A stretch of 40,496 bases of DNA, taken from Bryobacterales bacterium. GTDB lineage: Bacteria > Acidobacteriota > Terriglobia > Bryobacterales > Bryobacteraceae. The stretch covers positions 1 through 40,496 of the forward strand of contig JADZCI010000186.1 of the NCBI GenBank assembly GCA_020851655.1. Reading direction: 5' to 3'. The notes under the pieces were generated by a model. The model ran no database searches. It was not told where the DNA came from and saw nothing but the letters and a program-made list of their open reading frames with translations. The stretch's first letter is position 1. The number at the start of each line of letters is the position of its first letter. The position numbers and the translations under genes are program-made. Shown here piece by piece: positions 5,986-15,316 of the stretch.

Positions 5986-7922
5986 GGCGCGCGGTCGTCT
6001 GGCTCGCCCTGGCTTGTCCCCTTTGGGCGCAGCCGGCCGTGGCGCCGTCGGACGAACTTGTCGGGCGGCGCAGCGGGGAGCAATGGGCGGGATACCGGAT
6101 TATCCAGTCCTGGGAACTCGGATACCGCCTCTCGTCCACCGGCGGAAACGAGGGTAAGTATCGCAGCGACGTGAATTATGGCAACGGGATCCGGCTTCTG
6201 TCCGGGCGTTTCGCCATGACCTCCAACGACGGACACGGCCGCTGGTTTGACGAGCTGCTGCTGAACACGCAAGGGCTGGGGAACGATCCCTACGAAGCCG
6301 CGAACTTCCGGATCCAGAAGAACAAGTGGTATCGCTATGATGGGCTCTGGCGGCGGAACGACTATTTCAACCCGGCGCTTCCGATCGCCGGCGGCCAGCA
6401 TCTGGAGGACACCGTCCGGCGCCTGCAGGATCACGACTTCACCCTGTTTCCACAATCCAGTGTGAAGTTCTTCACCGGCTTCAGCCGGAACACGCAAACC
6501 GGACCCGGGCTGTCGACTGTGGCGCTGGCGGGTTCGACCGGAGCCGTCACGCCGTTGATGCTGGATATACGCCGGTCGCAGAATGAATTCCGCTACGGCA
6601 ACGAATTCCGCGTGGCCTCGATACGCATCAACTGGATGGGGGCGCGGGAATGGTTTCGCGAGGAATTGCCGGCGCGGTCCTCGCAACCCGCCGGAACACA
6701 GGTCAGCCGCTCGCAGGTCTACGAGGGGACCACTCCCTCATGGCGCTTGAACTTCTTCCGGGAACAGGGTGAGAAGTGGGCGATCAACGGCCGCGGCACT
6801 TATTCCCGGGGCTTGCGGAATTACGACACCCAGGAAACGGCCACCGGAGTCCCGGCCGCCTCGCCGTCACGCGCCATTCAAACCGTTGTCGGCGGAGTTG
6901 CGCGCCGGCCCGTCCTGACGGCCAACGTGACGCTGAGCCTGTTCCCCACATCGCGGCTCACGGTCACAAATCAAACCGCCTACCACGACGTGCGCATGTA
7001 CGGCGATTCGTTGTACAGCCAGTTGGAGAATTCCACGCTCCTGCAGAGCCTCATCTACTTCCAGACACTTGGCATCCGCACACTGGCCAACGCCGCCACG
7101 GTGGATTTTGTGGTGAGGCGGGGTTTGTCTCTCCGCGGTGGCTATCAGTATTCGGAGCGCCGCATACAATCGGTCGAAAGAAACACCGAGAACGTTGAAG
7201 GCGGCTTTACGGATTTGAAAACCGGAGATCAAACCAACCGGCTTCACTCCGGCATGGCGGGACTTCGCTTGCAGCCGGTCAAAGGGGTAACGATCCTGCT
7301 CGACGGGGAAATCGGCCGGCAGGACCATCCGTTTACGCCCATCAGCGACAAGAACTACCACGGCTTGAGCGCCCGGGCGCAATGGCGCGGGCGGAGCTTC
7401 ACCTTAGGCGCGGTGGCTCAGGCCAACTACAATTTCAATTCCATTTCGCTGTCGCACCACAGCAGCCGGACGCGCCGCTACGCGGTGGACGCCTCGTGGT
7501 CGCCGCGCTCGTCCGTCTCCATCGAGGCGAGCTACGCCAGGCTGCATCTGGACACGGCTACCGGTCTGGCGTACTTTGTTTCGCTCCGTCCCGTCATCGG
7601 CCAATCGCTGTTCTTCAGCAACGTCCACTCGGCTTACGCCGGAGTCCGGCTGTCCATGATCAAGCGGGCGGATCTGTACTTCGGCTACACCGGAACCTTT
7701 GATACGGGCGACGGCGGAACGGCGCCCGGTTCGGACGCGTTTCAACAGGTGCAAACCTACCCGATGAGTTACCAATCACCCCTGGCGAGGGTCTCGGTCC
7801 TGATCACCAATAAGCTGCGTTGGAATGCCGGCTACCAATATTACGGTTACCACGAAGACCTGTACTCGTATCAGAACTACCGCGCACACACCGGATATAC
7901 AAGCCTTCTGTTCACCTTCTAA
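5982..7922 (+). CDS. Outer-membrane beta-barrel of the MtrB/PioB type
   Basis: A GTG at 5982 overlaps the cytochrome stop codon by four bases and starts a 646-aa protein with a signal peptide (VVWLALACPLWAQ). The body is rich in alternating aromatic and polar residues typical of transmembrane beta strands, with many short turns, and it ends in LLFTF, the C-terminal phenylalanine signature used for insertion by the BAM machinery. Size and pairing with a decaheme cytochrome fit the MtrB/PioB family, which forms the sheath around the MtrA-like heme wire. Longer open frame exists upstream to 5832, but that part overlaps the cytochrome gene and lacks a signal peptide in the right place. Confidence in the pair is high; in the exact subfamily, moderate. 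Confidence 0.85.
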   Translation: MRRAVVWLALACPLWAQPAVAPSDELVGRRSGEQWAGYRIIQSWELGYRLSSTGGNEGKYRSDVNYGNGIRLLSGRFAMTSNDGHGRWFDELLLNTQGLGNDPYEAANFRIQKNKWYRYDGLWRRNDYFNPALPIAGGQHLEDTVRRLQDHDFTLFPQSSVKFFTGFSRNTQTGPGLSTVALAGSTGAVTPLMLDIRRSQNEFRYGNEFRVASIRINWMGAREWFREELPARSSQPAGTQVSRSQVYEGTTPSWRLNFFREQGEKWAINGRGTYSRGLRNYDTQETATGVPAASPSRAIQTVVGGVARRPVLTANVTLSLFPTSRLTVTNQTAYHDVRMYGDSLYSQLENSTLLQSLIYFQTLGIRTLANAATVDFVVRRGLSLRGGYQYSERRIQSVERNTENVEGGFTDLKTGDQTNRLHSGMAGLRLQPVKGVTILLDGEIGRQDHPFTPISDKNYHGLSARAQWRGRSFTLGAVAQANYNFNSISLSHHSSRTRRYAVDASWSPRSSVSIEASYARLHLDTATGLAYFVSLRPVIGQSLFFSNVHSAYAGVRLSMIKRADLYFGYTGTFDTGDGGTAPGSDAFQQVQTYPMSYQSPLARVSVLITNKLRWNAGYQYYGYHEDLYSYQNYRAHTGYTSLLFTF

Positions 7923-7951
7923 CTGGCTTTGAGGTGCGGCGAATGCCACAC

Positions 7952-10315
7952 TTAGTAGGTCACCTTGGAGTCGGCTTCAAACTTTCGGTAGTCGCGGAAA
8001 GTGGTTTCATTGCGGACAATGGTCTTGCCTTGACGAAGCTGCAGCACGGACTTCAACGGAACCAGGTAGTCCTGCCCCGACACCTGCGCCAGGCCATAGT
8101 CCAGCGACAGCGCCGGCGATTTCAGCGGGAAGTCTTTCGGCAACCCGGCGCCTTCGATCGTCAGGCGGCGGACCAGTCCCTGTTCCTCGTCAATAAAGAC
8201 GCGGCCTTTGTAGCCCGCCACCTCCTGGCGCAGGTTGTGATAAAGCACGAAGTTCGACTTTTCCGGTTTTACTTCAACGTCGAAAACGCGGCAAAGAGAA
8301 CCGCCGGCCATGGCGCGCCCCGCCCATTGGTATTTGGCCTCGACTTGAGGCCCGAACAGCGATCGCAGCAGGGTGCCGAATTCGCCCCGGGAGTAGACTC
8401 CCTGGTTCTTCTTTGATTCCCGGCTGGCCTTCAGACCGTTCACTTGCAGCGTGCGGTACGTCTCGCGCCCGTTCTCATAGACCAACTCGCTGACGATCAC
8501 GTCTCCTTCTCGAAACTGGTCCGGGTTTTTGGCGGGCGCGGTCAGGCGCCTGGTTTCCTGGTTGCATCGGAAGTTTGGCAGGCTCCTGGAATAGTTCAAG
8601 GCGTTTGCCGCCGCCTCATCCCAGTAACGCTTCTGTTCCTCCGGCGATGGCGCCACACCCGCCGTCTTCACCGCGACCGGATCCAGTTCCGGCATCACGA
8701 CGTCGTCTTCCGGGGCATCCACGGCAGGCCCGGCGCCGGATCCTGAGACAATCTCCGCCGGAGCGCCGTCTTCGCCGGCGACATGGAACGGCACAGTGCG
8801 GCTGATGACATTCCTGCCTTGTTTGACCGTGATGCGGGCCTCGTATTCGCCCCCGCTGAACCTGGCATTCTTCAGAACCGCGAGGTAAGGGAACTGGTTC
8901 TTCTGTTCGCCCTTCATTGTGCCGATCCCTTCGCGCGACGTGTCGCGAATGTTGTCGGTAAAGGGCAGCGGCATCCTGCCAATGGACTTCCCGTTGCGCA
9001 AGACCTCCACGGTGATGTCCGGCTGTCCGCCATACAAGTCGGGGTAAATGACAAAGTAGACTTGCAGGTCGAAAGACTTTCCGGCTTTGAATGATGGGCT
9101 CAACACGGGCGAAATGGCTTCGCCGTCGTAGCTGAGCACCTGGTCGGCTTCGAACTTGTCCGCCGCGCCGTTGAACGGCTTGATGAACAATGCGTCGCTC
9201 ACATTAAAGCCCGGAACGCCATCGCCGGTTCGCAGCGCCTCGCGCACCCCGCCGGATTTGGCGGCAATCTGATCCTCCACCAGGCCTTCGAGCGTGTACT
9301 TGCCGGCGGGCAGTTGAACCTCGCGCATGTAGAACAGCGAGCCCTGCATTCGCGTCTCGATCCGGCTCGACGGTCCTTTGATCACAATGCTCTTTCTGGC
9401 CGTCCAGACTGCCTCACCCTTGGCGTTGCGGACAATCTGCGTCACCATGGCCCTGGCCAGGTACGTCCTGGAGTTCTCGTCCACCTGGAACCTCAGGTCC
9501 TTCAGGGGCGACTCGACGATGAGCAGGCCCCGCAGGACTCCGGTCACGGCTTCGGTATTGGGCCCGCCCTCGCGGGTCACAATTCCTCCACCGCCGGGTC
9601 CGCCCCCGCTGCTGAAGGCGCGCTGCGTCCCCCAACTGGTGCTCCGGCTGGCCGACATTCGAACGAAGCGGATGTGGACCGGCAGGTCCTTGGGTAACTC
9701 GGCCGGCGCCGCGATGGACGGAGGTGGAGCGCCTGCCGCGGCGGCGGCAGGCTTATGGAGAGCGGCGTCGAGCGCCCGTCCGCTGCGGACCGCAACCAGG
9801 GCTTGAGCGTCAGCCAAGGGCTTCCATGCGGCCGCCAGGCCCTTTCCAGATGGATCAAAGACGGCAATGTGAACGGACCTTGCGGAAGCCTGCTCAACGA
9901 TCAGTTTCAAAGTCTCTTCCGCGGCGGTGGAAAGCGGAGGAGTCTCGAGGATAAGAACAAGCCAGCGCTCGCCCGCTTGCCCTTCCAGAGCTTGCGCGGC
10001 CGCTTCAAACGAGTTCAGGAAGGCCGCCGGATCGGCGTCTCTCGCTCCGCGCGCGGCTTCCAGGAGAAGTTGCTCCAGGGCTCGCGCGGGCATCTTCGGG
10101 CTGGCCCGGACTCCTTCTTGTGTACCGGACTTGCGCACTTCGAGCGAGCTTCCGGGTGCAGACAACCAGCGCCGCGCCGGGCCCGCCACGGCGGAGGATG
10201 TCTCGCGCGCCGCCTCGGCGCCTTCCGGTCCAAAAAGGAAGATGGCGGACCGCTCCGCCGCCAGGCATGAACCGGCGAGCAAAGCGGAGAGAACGATATG
10301 GAAGAACACAGTCAT
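7952..10315 (-). CDS. Secreted 787-aa acidobacterial protein with VWFA-like N-terminal part
   Basis: The protein begins with a signal peptide (FFHIVLSALLAGSCLAA). Residues up to about 200 resemble a degenerate VWFA-type fold (RWLVLILETPPLSTAAEE, then HIAVFDPSGKG), but a proper DxSxS metal site is not seen. A glycine-rich linker (GGGPGGGG) follows, then beta-rich segments with phrases such as LPAGKYTLEGLVEDQ and GGEYEARITVKQG, suggesting Ig-like or carboxypeptidase-regulatory-like modules. A C-terminal region with LPNFRCNQETRR and VFIDEEQGLVRRL resembles outer-membrane lipoprotein-carrier-like folds seen in acidobacterial secreted proteins. Function is unknown. It follows the M16 peptidase gene by 74 bases and may share its transcript. 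It is convergent with the porin gene. The ATG has only a distant GGAGG, so the start is moderately sure. Confidence 0.75.
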   Translation of the reverse strand: MTVFFHIVLSALLAGSCLAAERSAIFLFGPEGAEAARETSSAVAGPARRWLSAPGSSLEVRKSGTQEGVRASPKMPARALEQLLLEAARGARDADPAAFLNSFEAAAQALEGQAGERWLVLILETPPLSTAAEETLKLIVEQASARSVHIAVFDPSGKGLAAAWKPLADAQALVAVRSGRALDAALHKPAAAAAGAPPPSIAAPAELPKDLPVHIRFVRMSASRSTSWGTQRAFSSGGGPGGGGIVTREGGPNTEAVTGVLRGLLIVESPLKDLRFQVDENSRTYLARAMVTQIVRNAKGEAVWTARKSIVIKGPSSRIETRMQGSLFYMREVQLPAGKYTLEGLVEDQIAAKSGGVREALRTGDGVPGFNVSDALFIKPFNGAADKFEADQVLSYDGEAISPVLSPSFKAGKSFDLQVYFVIYPDLYGGQPDITVEVLRNGKSIGRMPLPFTDNIRDTSREGIGTMKGEQKNQFPYLAVLKNARFSGGEYEARITVKQGRNVISRTVPFHVAGEDGAPAEIVSGSGAGPAVDAPEDDVVMPELDPVAVKTAGVAPSPEEQKRYWDEAAANALNYSRSLPNFRCNQETRRLTAPAKNPDQFREGDVIVSELVYENGRETYRTLQVNGLKASRESKKNQGVYSRGEFGTLLRSLFGPQVEAKYQWAGRAMAGGSLCRVFDVEVKPEKSNFVLYHNLRQEVAGYKGRVFIDEEQGLVRRLTIEGAGLPKDFPLKSPALSLDYGLAQVSGQDYLVPLKSVLQLRQGKTIVRNETTFRDYRKFEADSKVTY

Positions 10316-10389
10316 GCCAACTGACCGATGTCCTCCCTATTCTCTCCCACGCGGGGGCGAACGTCCGGTCCCGCCTGCCGGCATGGACG

Positions 10390-13101
10390 CTACTGAACCG
10401 GCTTGCCGCTGGCGTCGATGACTTTGTACTCGCCGAGATTCAGTTCCTTGATGCCTTTTTCGATCTTGGCCCGGTCTCCGACCACCACCCAAACAAGATT
10501 GTCCGGGTGAATCACCTTCTCGGCTACCGTTGCGATGTCTTGCGGTTTCAAGGCGCGAACCTTGCCGGCGTAGGTCTCGTAATAGTTGTCCGGCAGGCCG
10601 TAAGTCACCGTCTCCGACATCGAATTGAGTACCGCGGCGGCCGTTTCGCGAGAGCCGGCCAGCGAGAGAACCTCGTTGTCCTGCGCGAAACCCAGCTCTT
10701 CGGCCGTCGCTGGACGGCTCCGCGCGATGTCGCGCAACTCCTTCTGAATTTCGACCATCGACTCCTTGGTCTTGTCTGTCTGTACGGGGGCGAACATCAC
10801 GAACGGGCGCTGGCCGGTGGCGTTGAAGAAGATGGTTCCCGCGCCGTAGCTCCAGTGCTTGTCTTCGCGCAGGTTCATGTTGATGCGGGAAGTGAACTGT
10901 CCGCCCAGCAGCGTGTTGAGCACCGTGATGGCCACATCGTCCGGGTTGTTTCGCGGCGGGGACACGTGACCGGCGAGAATCACGGATTGTTCTGAATCCG
11001 GGCGGTCAATCAGGTAGACGGCCGGTTTGGCCCGCTGCGGAACCGTGGACAGGTTCTTCTTCGGGACGTCGCCCGGCTTCCACCCGCCGAACAGCTTCTC
11101 CAGCTTGGGGAGGATTTCGGCCAGCGTCGTATCTCCGGCCACGACCAGCGTGGCGTGGTTGGGCTTGAACCACGTCTCGTAGAACTTCTTCAAAGCAGCC
11201 GGCGTCAACTCCGAAACCGGGCCCGCGTATCCCGAACCGGTGAGCGGCTGCGCATAGGCATGGCCAGTGGGGAACATGAGCGGCGGCAGCACCCGCAGCG
11301 CCATGCTGAAGGGCTCCACCTCCTCTTGCTGGATTGCGGCGAGCAGGTTCTTTCGCACCCGCTCGAAATCCGTTTGCGGGAAAGCCGGACGAATCGCCAC
11401 ATCGGCGAAAAGGTCGAGCGACGCATCCAGGTTCTTCTTGAGCGCGGCCAGGCCGACGCTCAGCGTGTCAAGCGAGGCGCGCGTGCCGAGTTCCGCGCCA
11501 AGACGCTCGGCTTCTTCACTGATCTGCAGCGATGTCCGGGTGGCCGTGCCTTCGTCCAGCATCGCCATGGTCAGGTTGGCCGTGCCGGGAACGGCAAGCT
11601 GGTCGGCGGCGAAACCCGCGTCCACCAGCAGGCGCACGCGCACCACGGGAATCTCATGCCGCTCACCCAACACGACCTTCAAGCCGTTGGACAGGGTGCC
11701 GCGCTGGACTTTGGGCAAGCGCAATTCCGGCGCCGCGCCCATCGCCGGCAGCTTGGATCGATCCAGTTTGCCGCTGCTTTCCTTGTATGCCGCAAACGGG
11801 TGGACTTCCAGCACGTAGACCCCGTCGGAGAGCCACCGCCGGGAGACTTCCTTGACTTGCGCCGGCGTCGCGGTTTCCCAGATCTTCACCGTGTCTTTGT
11901 AGGCGGCGGGGTTGCCGTAGAACACCTCTCCGGTGGCCAGCAGGTCCGACTTTCCACCGAAACCGCCGACACGCTCGACCCCTTTCAGAAAGGACGACAA
12001 CCACGCGTTGCGCACACGCTCCATCTCGGACGCCGTGGGACCCTGATCGAGGAACCTGGCCATCTCATCATCCAGCGACTTCTCGACTTTGCTCAGCTCC
12101 ACGCCGGGGCGTGCGCTGGCAATGACCATAAAGAGACTGCCGATTTCCCCGCCGGCGGGAAAAACCTCGATATCGGTCGCCACCTGCTCGTCGTACACCA
12201 GGCGCTTGTAGAACCGCGAATTTTTACCTCGTCCCAGAACGTTGGCGGCAATCTCGAGCAGATCCGCCTCCGCCGCGGTTTGCGCCGGGATGTTCCACAC
12301 TTTGTAGATCCGCGCCTGCGGCACGCGGTCTTCCATGCGCTGCCGCTGTTCTCCGGAGCGCTTGGCGGCCCAGGACTGGTGATACGCAACCGGCGGGCCC
12401 GGCGGAATGTCGCCAAAATACTTCCGCATCTTCTCCTTCGCCGTCGCGGCATCGATATCGCCCGCCAGCACGACGACGGCGTTGGTCGGACCGTAATACG
12501 TCTTGAACCATTCCTTCACGTCGTCCAGCGAAGCGGCATTGAGGTCCTCCATGGACCCGATTACCGGCCACGAATAGGGATGGCCCTTCGGATACGAGTT
12601 CTCGTAGATCAGGTTGAACACCTTGCCGTAAGGCTGGTTCTCCCCCTGCCGTTTCTCGTTTTGGACCACTCCGCGTTGTTCGTCCAGCCTGGCTTTGTCG
12701 ATTGCCCCCAGCAGGAATCCCATGCGATCGGCTTCCAGAAAAAGGACCTGGTCCAGCGCGGTGGTGGGCACATTCTGGAAGTAGTTTGTCCGGTCGCTGC
12801 TCGTCGTGCCGTTCAGGTCGGTGGCGCCGATCTTCTCCAGCGCTTTGAAGTAATCGGTGTTGAAGTGCTCACTCCCGTTGAACATCAAGTGCTCAAACAG
12901 GTGTGCGAAGCCCGTCTTTCCCGCCTTCTCGTTCTTGGAGCCGACGTGGTACCAGACGTTAACCGCCACGATGGGCGCTTTGCGGTCGGTATGAACGATC
13001 ACCGTGAGCCCGTTGTCGAGTTTGAACTTCTCAAACGGCACGTCGACGGTTTGGCCGTACGCCGCCGCCACGGCCAGAACCACGCTCAAAGCGAATTTCA
13101 T
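10390..13101 (-). CDS. Secreted M16 zinc metallopeptidase, two-domain (pitrilysin-like)
   Basis: The 903-aa product starts with a signal peptide (MKFALSVVLAVAAAYGQ). The first M16 half carries the inverted zinc site HLFEH (67-71) and the distal glutamate E149 in VVQNEKRQ. The second half, from about residue 480, repeats the fold (LSNGLKVVLGERHEIPVV) but has LTMAMLDEG where the zinc site would be, as is usual for the partner half that closes the chamber. Such proteins degrade peptides in the periplasm. An upstream GTG extension to 13131 is possible, but the ATG at 13101 gives the signal peptide directly at the N-terminus and has AAGG just before it. A hairpin at 13136-13162 separates it from the upstream ankyrin gene. 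Downstream is a secreted protein on the same strand. Confidence 0.93.
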   Translation of the reverse strand: MKFALSVVLAVAAAYGQTVDVPFEKFKLDNGLTVIVHTDRKAPIVAVNVWYHVGSKNEKAGKTGFAHLFEHLMFNGSEHFNTDYFKALEKIGATDLNGTTSSDRTNYFQNVPTTALDQVLFLEADRMGFLLGAIDKARLDEQRGVVQNEKRQGENQPYGKVFNLIYENSYPKGHPYSWPVIGSMEDLNAASLDDVKEWFKTYYGPTNAVVVLAGDIDAATAKEKMRKYFGDIPPGPPVAYHQSWAAKRSGEQRQRMEDRVPQARIYKVWNIPAQTAAEADLLEIAANVLGRGKNSRFYKRLVYDEQVATDIEVFPAGGEIGSLFMVIASARPGVELSKVEKSLDDEMARFLDQGPTASEMERVRNAWLSSFLKGVERVGGFGGKSDLLATGEVFYGNPAAYKDTVKIWETATPAQVKEVSRRWLSDGVYVLEVHPFAAYKESSGKLDRSKLPAMGAAPELRLPKVQRGTLSNGLKVVLGERHEIPVVRVRLLVDAGFAADQLAVPGTANLTMAMLDEGTATRTSLQISEEAERLGAELGTRASLDTLSVGLAALKKNLDASLDLFADVAIRPAFPQTDFERVRKNLLAAIQQEEVEPFSMALRVLPPLMFPTGHAYAQPLTGSGYAGPVSELTPAALKKFYETWFKPNHATLVVAGDTTLAEILPKLEKLFGGWKPGDVPKKNLSTVPQRAKPAVYLIDRPDSEQSVILAGHVSPPRNNPDDVAITVLNTLLGGQFTSRINMNLREDKHWSYGAGTIFFNATGQRPFVMFAPVQTDKTKESMVEIQKELRDIARSRPATAEELGFAQDNEVLSLAGSRETAAAVLNSMSETVTYGLPDNYYETYAGKVRALKPQDIATVAEKVIHPDNLVWVVVGDRAKIEKGIKELNLGEYKVIDASGKPVQ

Positions 13102-13130
13102 GACCTTCAGTCTCCCATGCGCCCTACACA

Positions 13131-13162
13131 AAATTGCGGACTTCCCGCTCGGGGAAGTCCGC
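13131..13162 (-). terminator. Intrinsic terminator-like hairpin after the ankyrin gene
   Basis: GCGGACTTCCC (13136-13146) and GGGAAGTCCGC (13152-13162) form a perfect 11-bp stem with a 5-base loop. On the minus strand it is followed by AATTTT. It lies 49 bases past the stop of the ankyrin gene and 35 bases before the M16 start, so it probably reduces read-through between them. Confidence 0.65.
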
Positions 13163-13211
13163 TTCAGGGAAGAGAAACCGCAAATGTTACAGCGGTCACT
13201 CAGGCTGGGTG

Positions 13212-15242
13212 TTACCGGAGCGCGGAAATCACCGTTCGCGGCTCAGACGGCGCGGCCAGGCTGAGCGCCATCGCCGCCCAACTGGTTCCGGCGGCGGAGA
13301 TCCACTGGTCGCGGCCATGCGGGAAACCGCTGTCGACGAGCGGCTGGAACGGGAACGAGCGGGTACGCACGTGCCACGTTCCATCCGCATGTTGCGTGCG
13401 AAGCAGGTAGGCCACGCCGCGCTGGTAAGCGTCGTCCGGCGGGCGAACCATCCCCGACGCCGCCAGGGCAACCAGGGCTTCGCCAGTCACGTAGGCGTCG
13501 GTTTCCCGGCCATCCAACTGGGACCAGCCCCCGTCGTCCTGTTGCGCGTCGAGAACGCTCGCGGCCAGGCGCCTCAGGTCACGATGCGGGACGCCGGCCC
13601 AGGCCAGACCTATCAGTTGCATCACCTGTTCTTCGGTGTTGTGCGGTCTGGCATTCCGCAGCCAGGTTGCGGCGCGCTGGATGCGGGACTGCATTTCCAT
13701 CCTGCGGCCCGGCGGCGTGTATAACTGCAAGGCGCGAAGCGCGATGGCCGTCGAGCGGATGTCGCCCGCCTCCAGCGGCGCGCGCATCGCCCAGCCATAC
13801 CAGCTTCCGTCCGTCAACTGCTTGGCTGCGATATTGTGCACCGCGGCGGCGGTGACAAAATCCGGCTGATAATTGGCCGCGGCCAGCCCCATCAGGATGT
13901 AGCCGCCGCTCACCGGGATGTTCGGCAGGACGTCGGTGCCTTCCGCCAGGATCTCGCCAGCGGGAGTTAGAAAGCCGGCGACGGTCTTCAGCGACTTTTG
14001 CGCCGCCTCTTCGTCGACATGGAACCCGCGGTGGCGGGCTCTGGCAATGGCCATTTGCGGCAGGCTCTGGTGGTGGCAGGAGATGCAGCCGGACTTCTTG
14101 AAGAATTGCGGGCCGCTCTGCTGCAGCGGGGCGATTGCCCGTTCCACCGCGTCCTGAATTTGGGCGGCTTGAGCCTCCATCCGCTGGCCGGCGGGACGGA
14201 TCGTGGCGCAGACCGGCGAGGCGGAGGTGAGCGCCGCGCCCGCCGCGCGCAACCGCGCCGTGATCGGTGACTCGCCGTTCCGCAGCGCCCACATCATGGG
14301 AGTCTCGCCAGCCTTGTTGCGGACGTCCGCGCTGGCGCCCGCGGCCAACAGCAAGTCAAGCATAGACGCGCTTCCTTGCTCGGAATAGGCTGCCCACATC
14401 AACGGCGTCGAGCCGGAACCATCGGTGGCATTCACGTCGGCGCCGCTCTTGATCAGTTCACGCGCCACCGGGACGGAATTGCGGGTCGCGGCCAGCGCCA
14501 GCGCATTCGTCTGCGTGGGCAGCTTTGTCTTGTGATTCACATCGGCGCCCGCGGCCAGCAGCAACTTCACCGCCTCCAAGTTTCCCCGCAGAGCGGCTTC
14601 GGTCAGGGCTGTGTTGCCGTTATTGTCCATGGCGTTGACGTCCAGACCCATCTCCAGGAACAATCTCAAGGCCGCCGTGTCCTTGGTCTTGGCGGCTTCC
14701 ATGAGAGCCGAAGCCATTCCGCCTCCGGTGAACAACAACGGAATTCCCTTGAGATTGTCCTTGACGTTCGGGTTGGCGCCCTTGTCGAGCAGCATCCTGA
14801 CCATGCCGGCGCCGCCGTCCACCGCCGAGGCAATGAGCAGCGGCGTGCGTCCCGGCGCGGAGCGCGCGTTGACATCGGCGCCCTTGTGGATCAGCATCCG
14901 GACCTTGTCCCGGTCCGGGATGGCCCACATTAGCGCGGTGGCGCCCGCGGCGTTGGGCTGATTCGGGTTGGCTCCCGCGTCAAGGAGCGCCCGCACGGCG
15001 CCGGCGTCGCCAAACATGGTCGCGAGCATCAGTGCGGGGTTGCCGGCCGCGTCCTTGCCGTTCGGGTCCGAGCCGCGCTTCAGGGCCGCGCGAACCGCCG
15101 CGGTGTCGCCGGAGCGGAGGGCCCGGTCGAACGCCGCATCCAGCGCCGCCGGGCGTGGAGTTACTTGGGCCACCATTGCCGCCGCGCTCAGGGCGGTGAA
15201 CGCCGCCGCGTACAGGATCCTTCGAGCCGTTTTGTGCTTCAT
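13212..15242 (-). CDS. Secreted ankyrin-repeat protein with one c-heme motif and an alpha/alpha-toroid domain
   Basis: The 676-aa product has a signal peptide (residues 1-26), about eight ankyrin repeats (about 35-335, with repeated LLDAGANPN and TPLMWA phrases), a lone CISCHH heme c motif (386-390), and a C-terminal helical region (about 395-676) with DDGGWSQ and ADGTWHV motifs typical of squalene-cyclase/prenyltransferase-like alpha/alpha toroids. The cyclase catalytic DxDD acid motif is not evident, so the toroid is probably a binding or structural domain. The heme motif would be loaded only in the periplasm, which agrees with the signal peptide. Role unknown. The start is the ATG at 15242; a GTG directly before it is an alternative. 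It is divergent from the sigma factor gene at 15317. Confidence 0.85.
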   Translation of the reverse strand: MKHKTARRILYAAAFTALSAAAMVAQVTPRPAALDAAFDRALRSGDTAAVRAALKRGSDPNGKDAAGNPALMLATMFGDAGAVRALLDAGANPNQPNAAGATALMWAIPDRDKVRMLIHKGADVNARSAPGRTPLLIASAVDGGAGMVRMLLDKGANPNVKDNLKGIPLLFTGGGMASALMEAAKTKDTAALRLFLEMGLDVNAMDNNGNTALTEAALRGNLEAVKLLLAAGADVNHKTKLPTQTNALALAATRNSVPVARELIKSGADVNATDGSGSTPLMWAAYSEQGSASMLDLLLAAGASADVRNKAGETPMMWALRNGESPITARLRAAGAALTSASPVCATIRPAGQRMEAQAAQIQDAVERAIAPLQQSGPQFFKKSGCISCHHQSLPQMAIARARHRGFHVDEEAAQKSLKTVAGFLTPAGEILAEGTDVLPNIPVSGGYILMGLAAANYQPDFVTAAAVHNIAAKQLTDGSWYGWAMRAPLEAGDIRSTAIALRALQLYTPPGRRMEMQSRIQRAATWLRNARPHNTEEQVMQLIGLAWAGVPHRDLRRLAASVLDAQQDDGGWSQLDGRETDAYVTGEALVALAASGMVRPPDDAYQRGVAYLLRTQHADGTWHVRTRSFPFQPLVDSGFPHGRDQWISAAGTSWAAMALSLAAPSEPRTVISALR

Positions 15243-15289
15243 CACACCATAACGCCGGAATTCCCGCTCAAACGGCTCACCTTTTTCAC

Positions 15290-15295
15290 TACAAT
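15290..15295 (+). promoter_or_regulatory. Possible -10 element of the sigma factor-kinase operon
   Basis: TACAAT lies 22 bases before the ATG at 15317 in the 74-base divergent gap. A matching -35 hexamer is not clear. Spacing would give a short leader containing the AGAGGG ribosome site. Confidence 0.35.
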
Positions 15296-15316
15296 TAGAA
15301 AACCAGAGGGTGCGAC

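Noticed and set aside
11155-13410. 751-aa plus-strand open frame opposite the M16 peptidase
   Set aside because: The minus strand carries a full zinc peptidase with signal peptide and HxxEH site; the plus frame is rich in Arg, Gln and His without any domain pattern.
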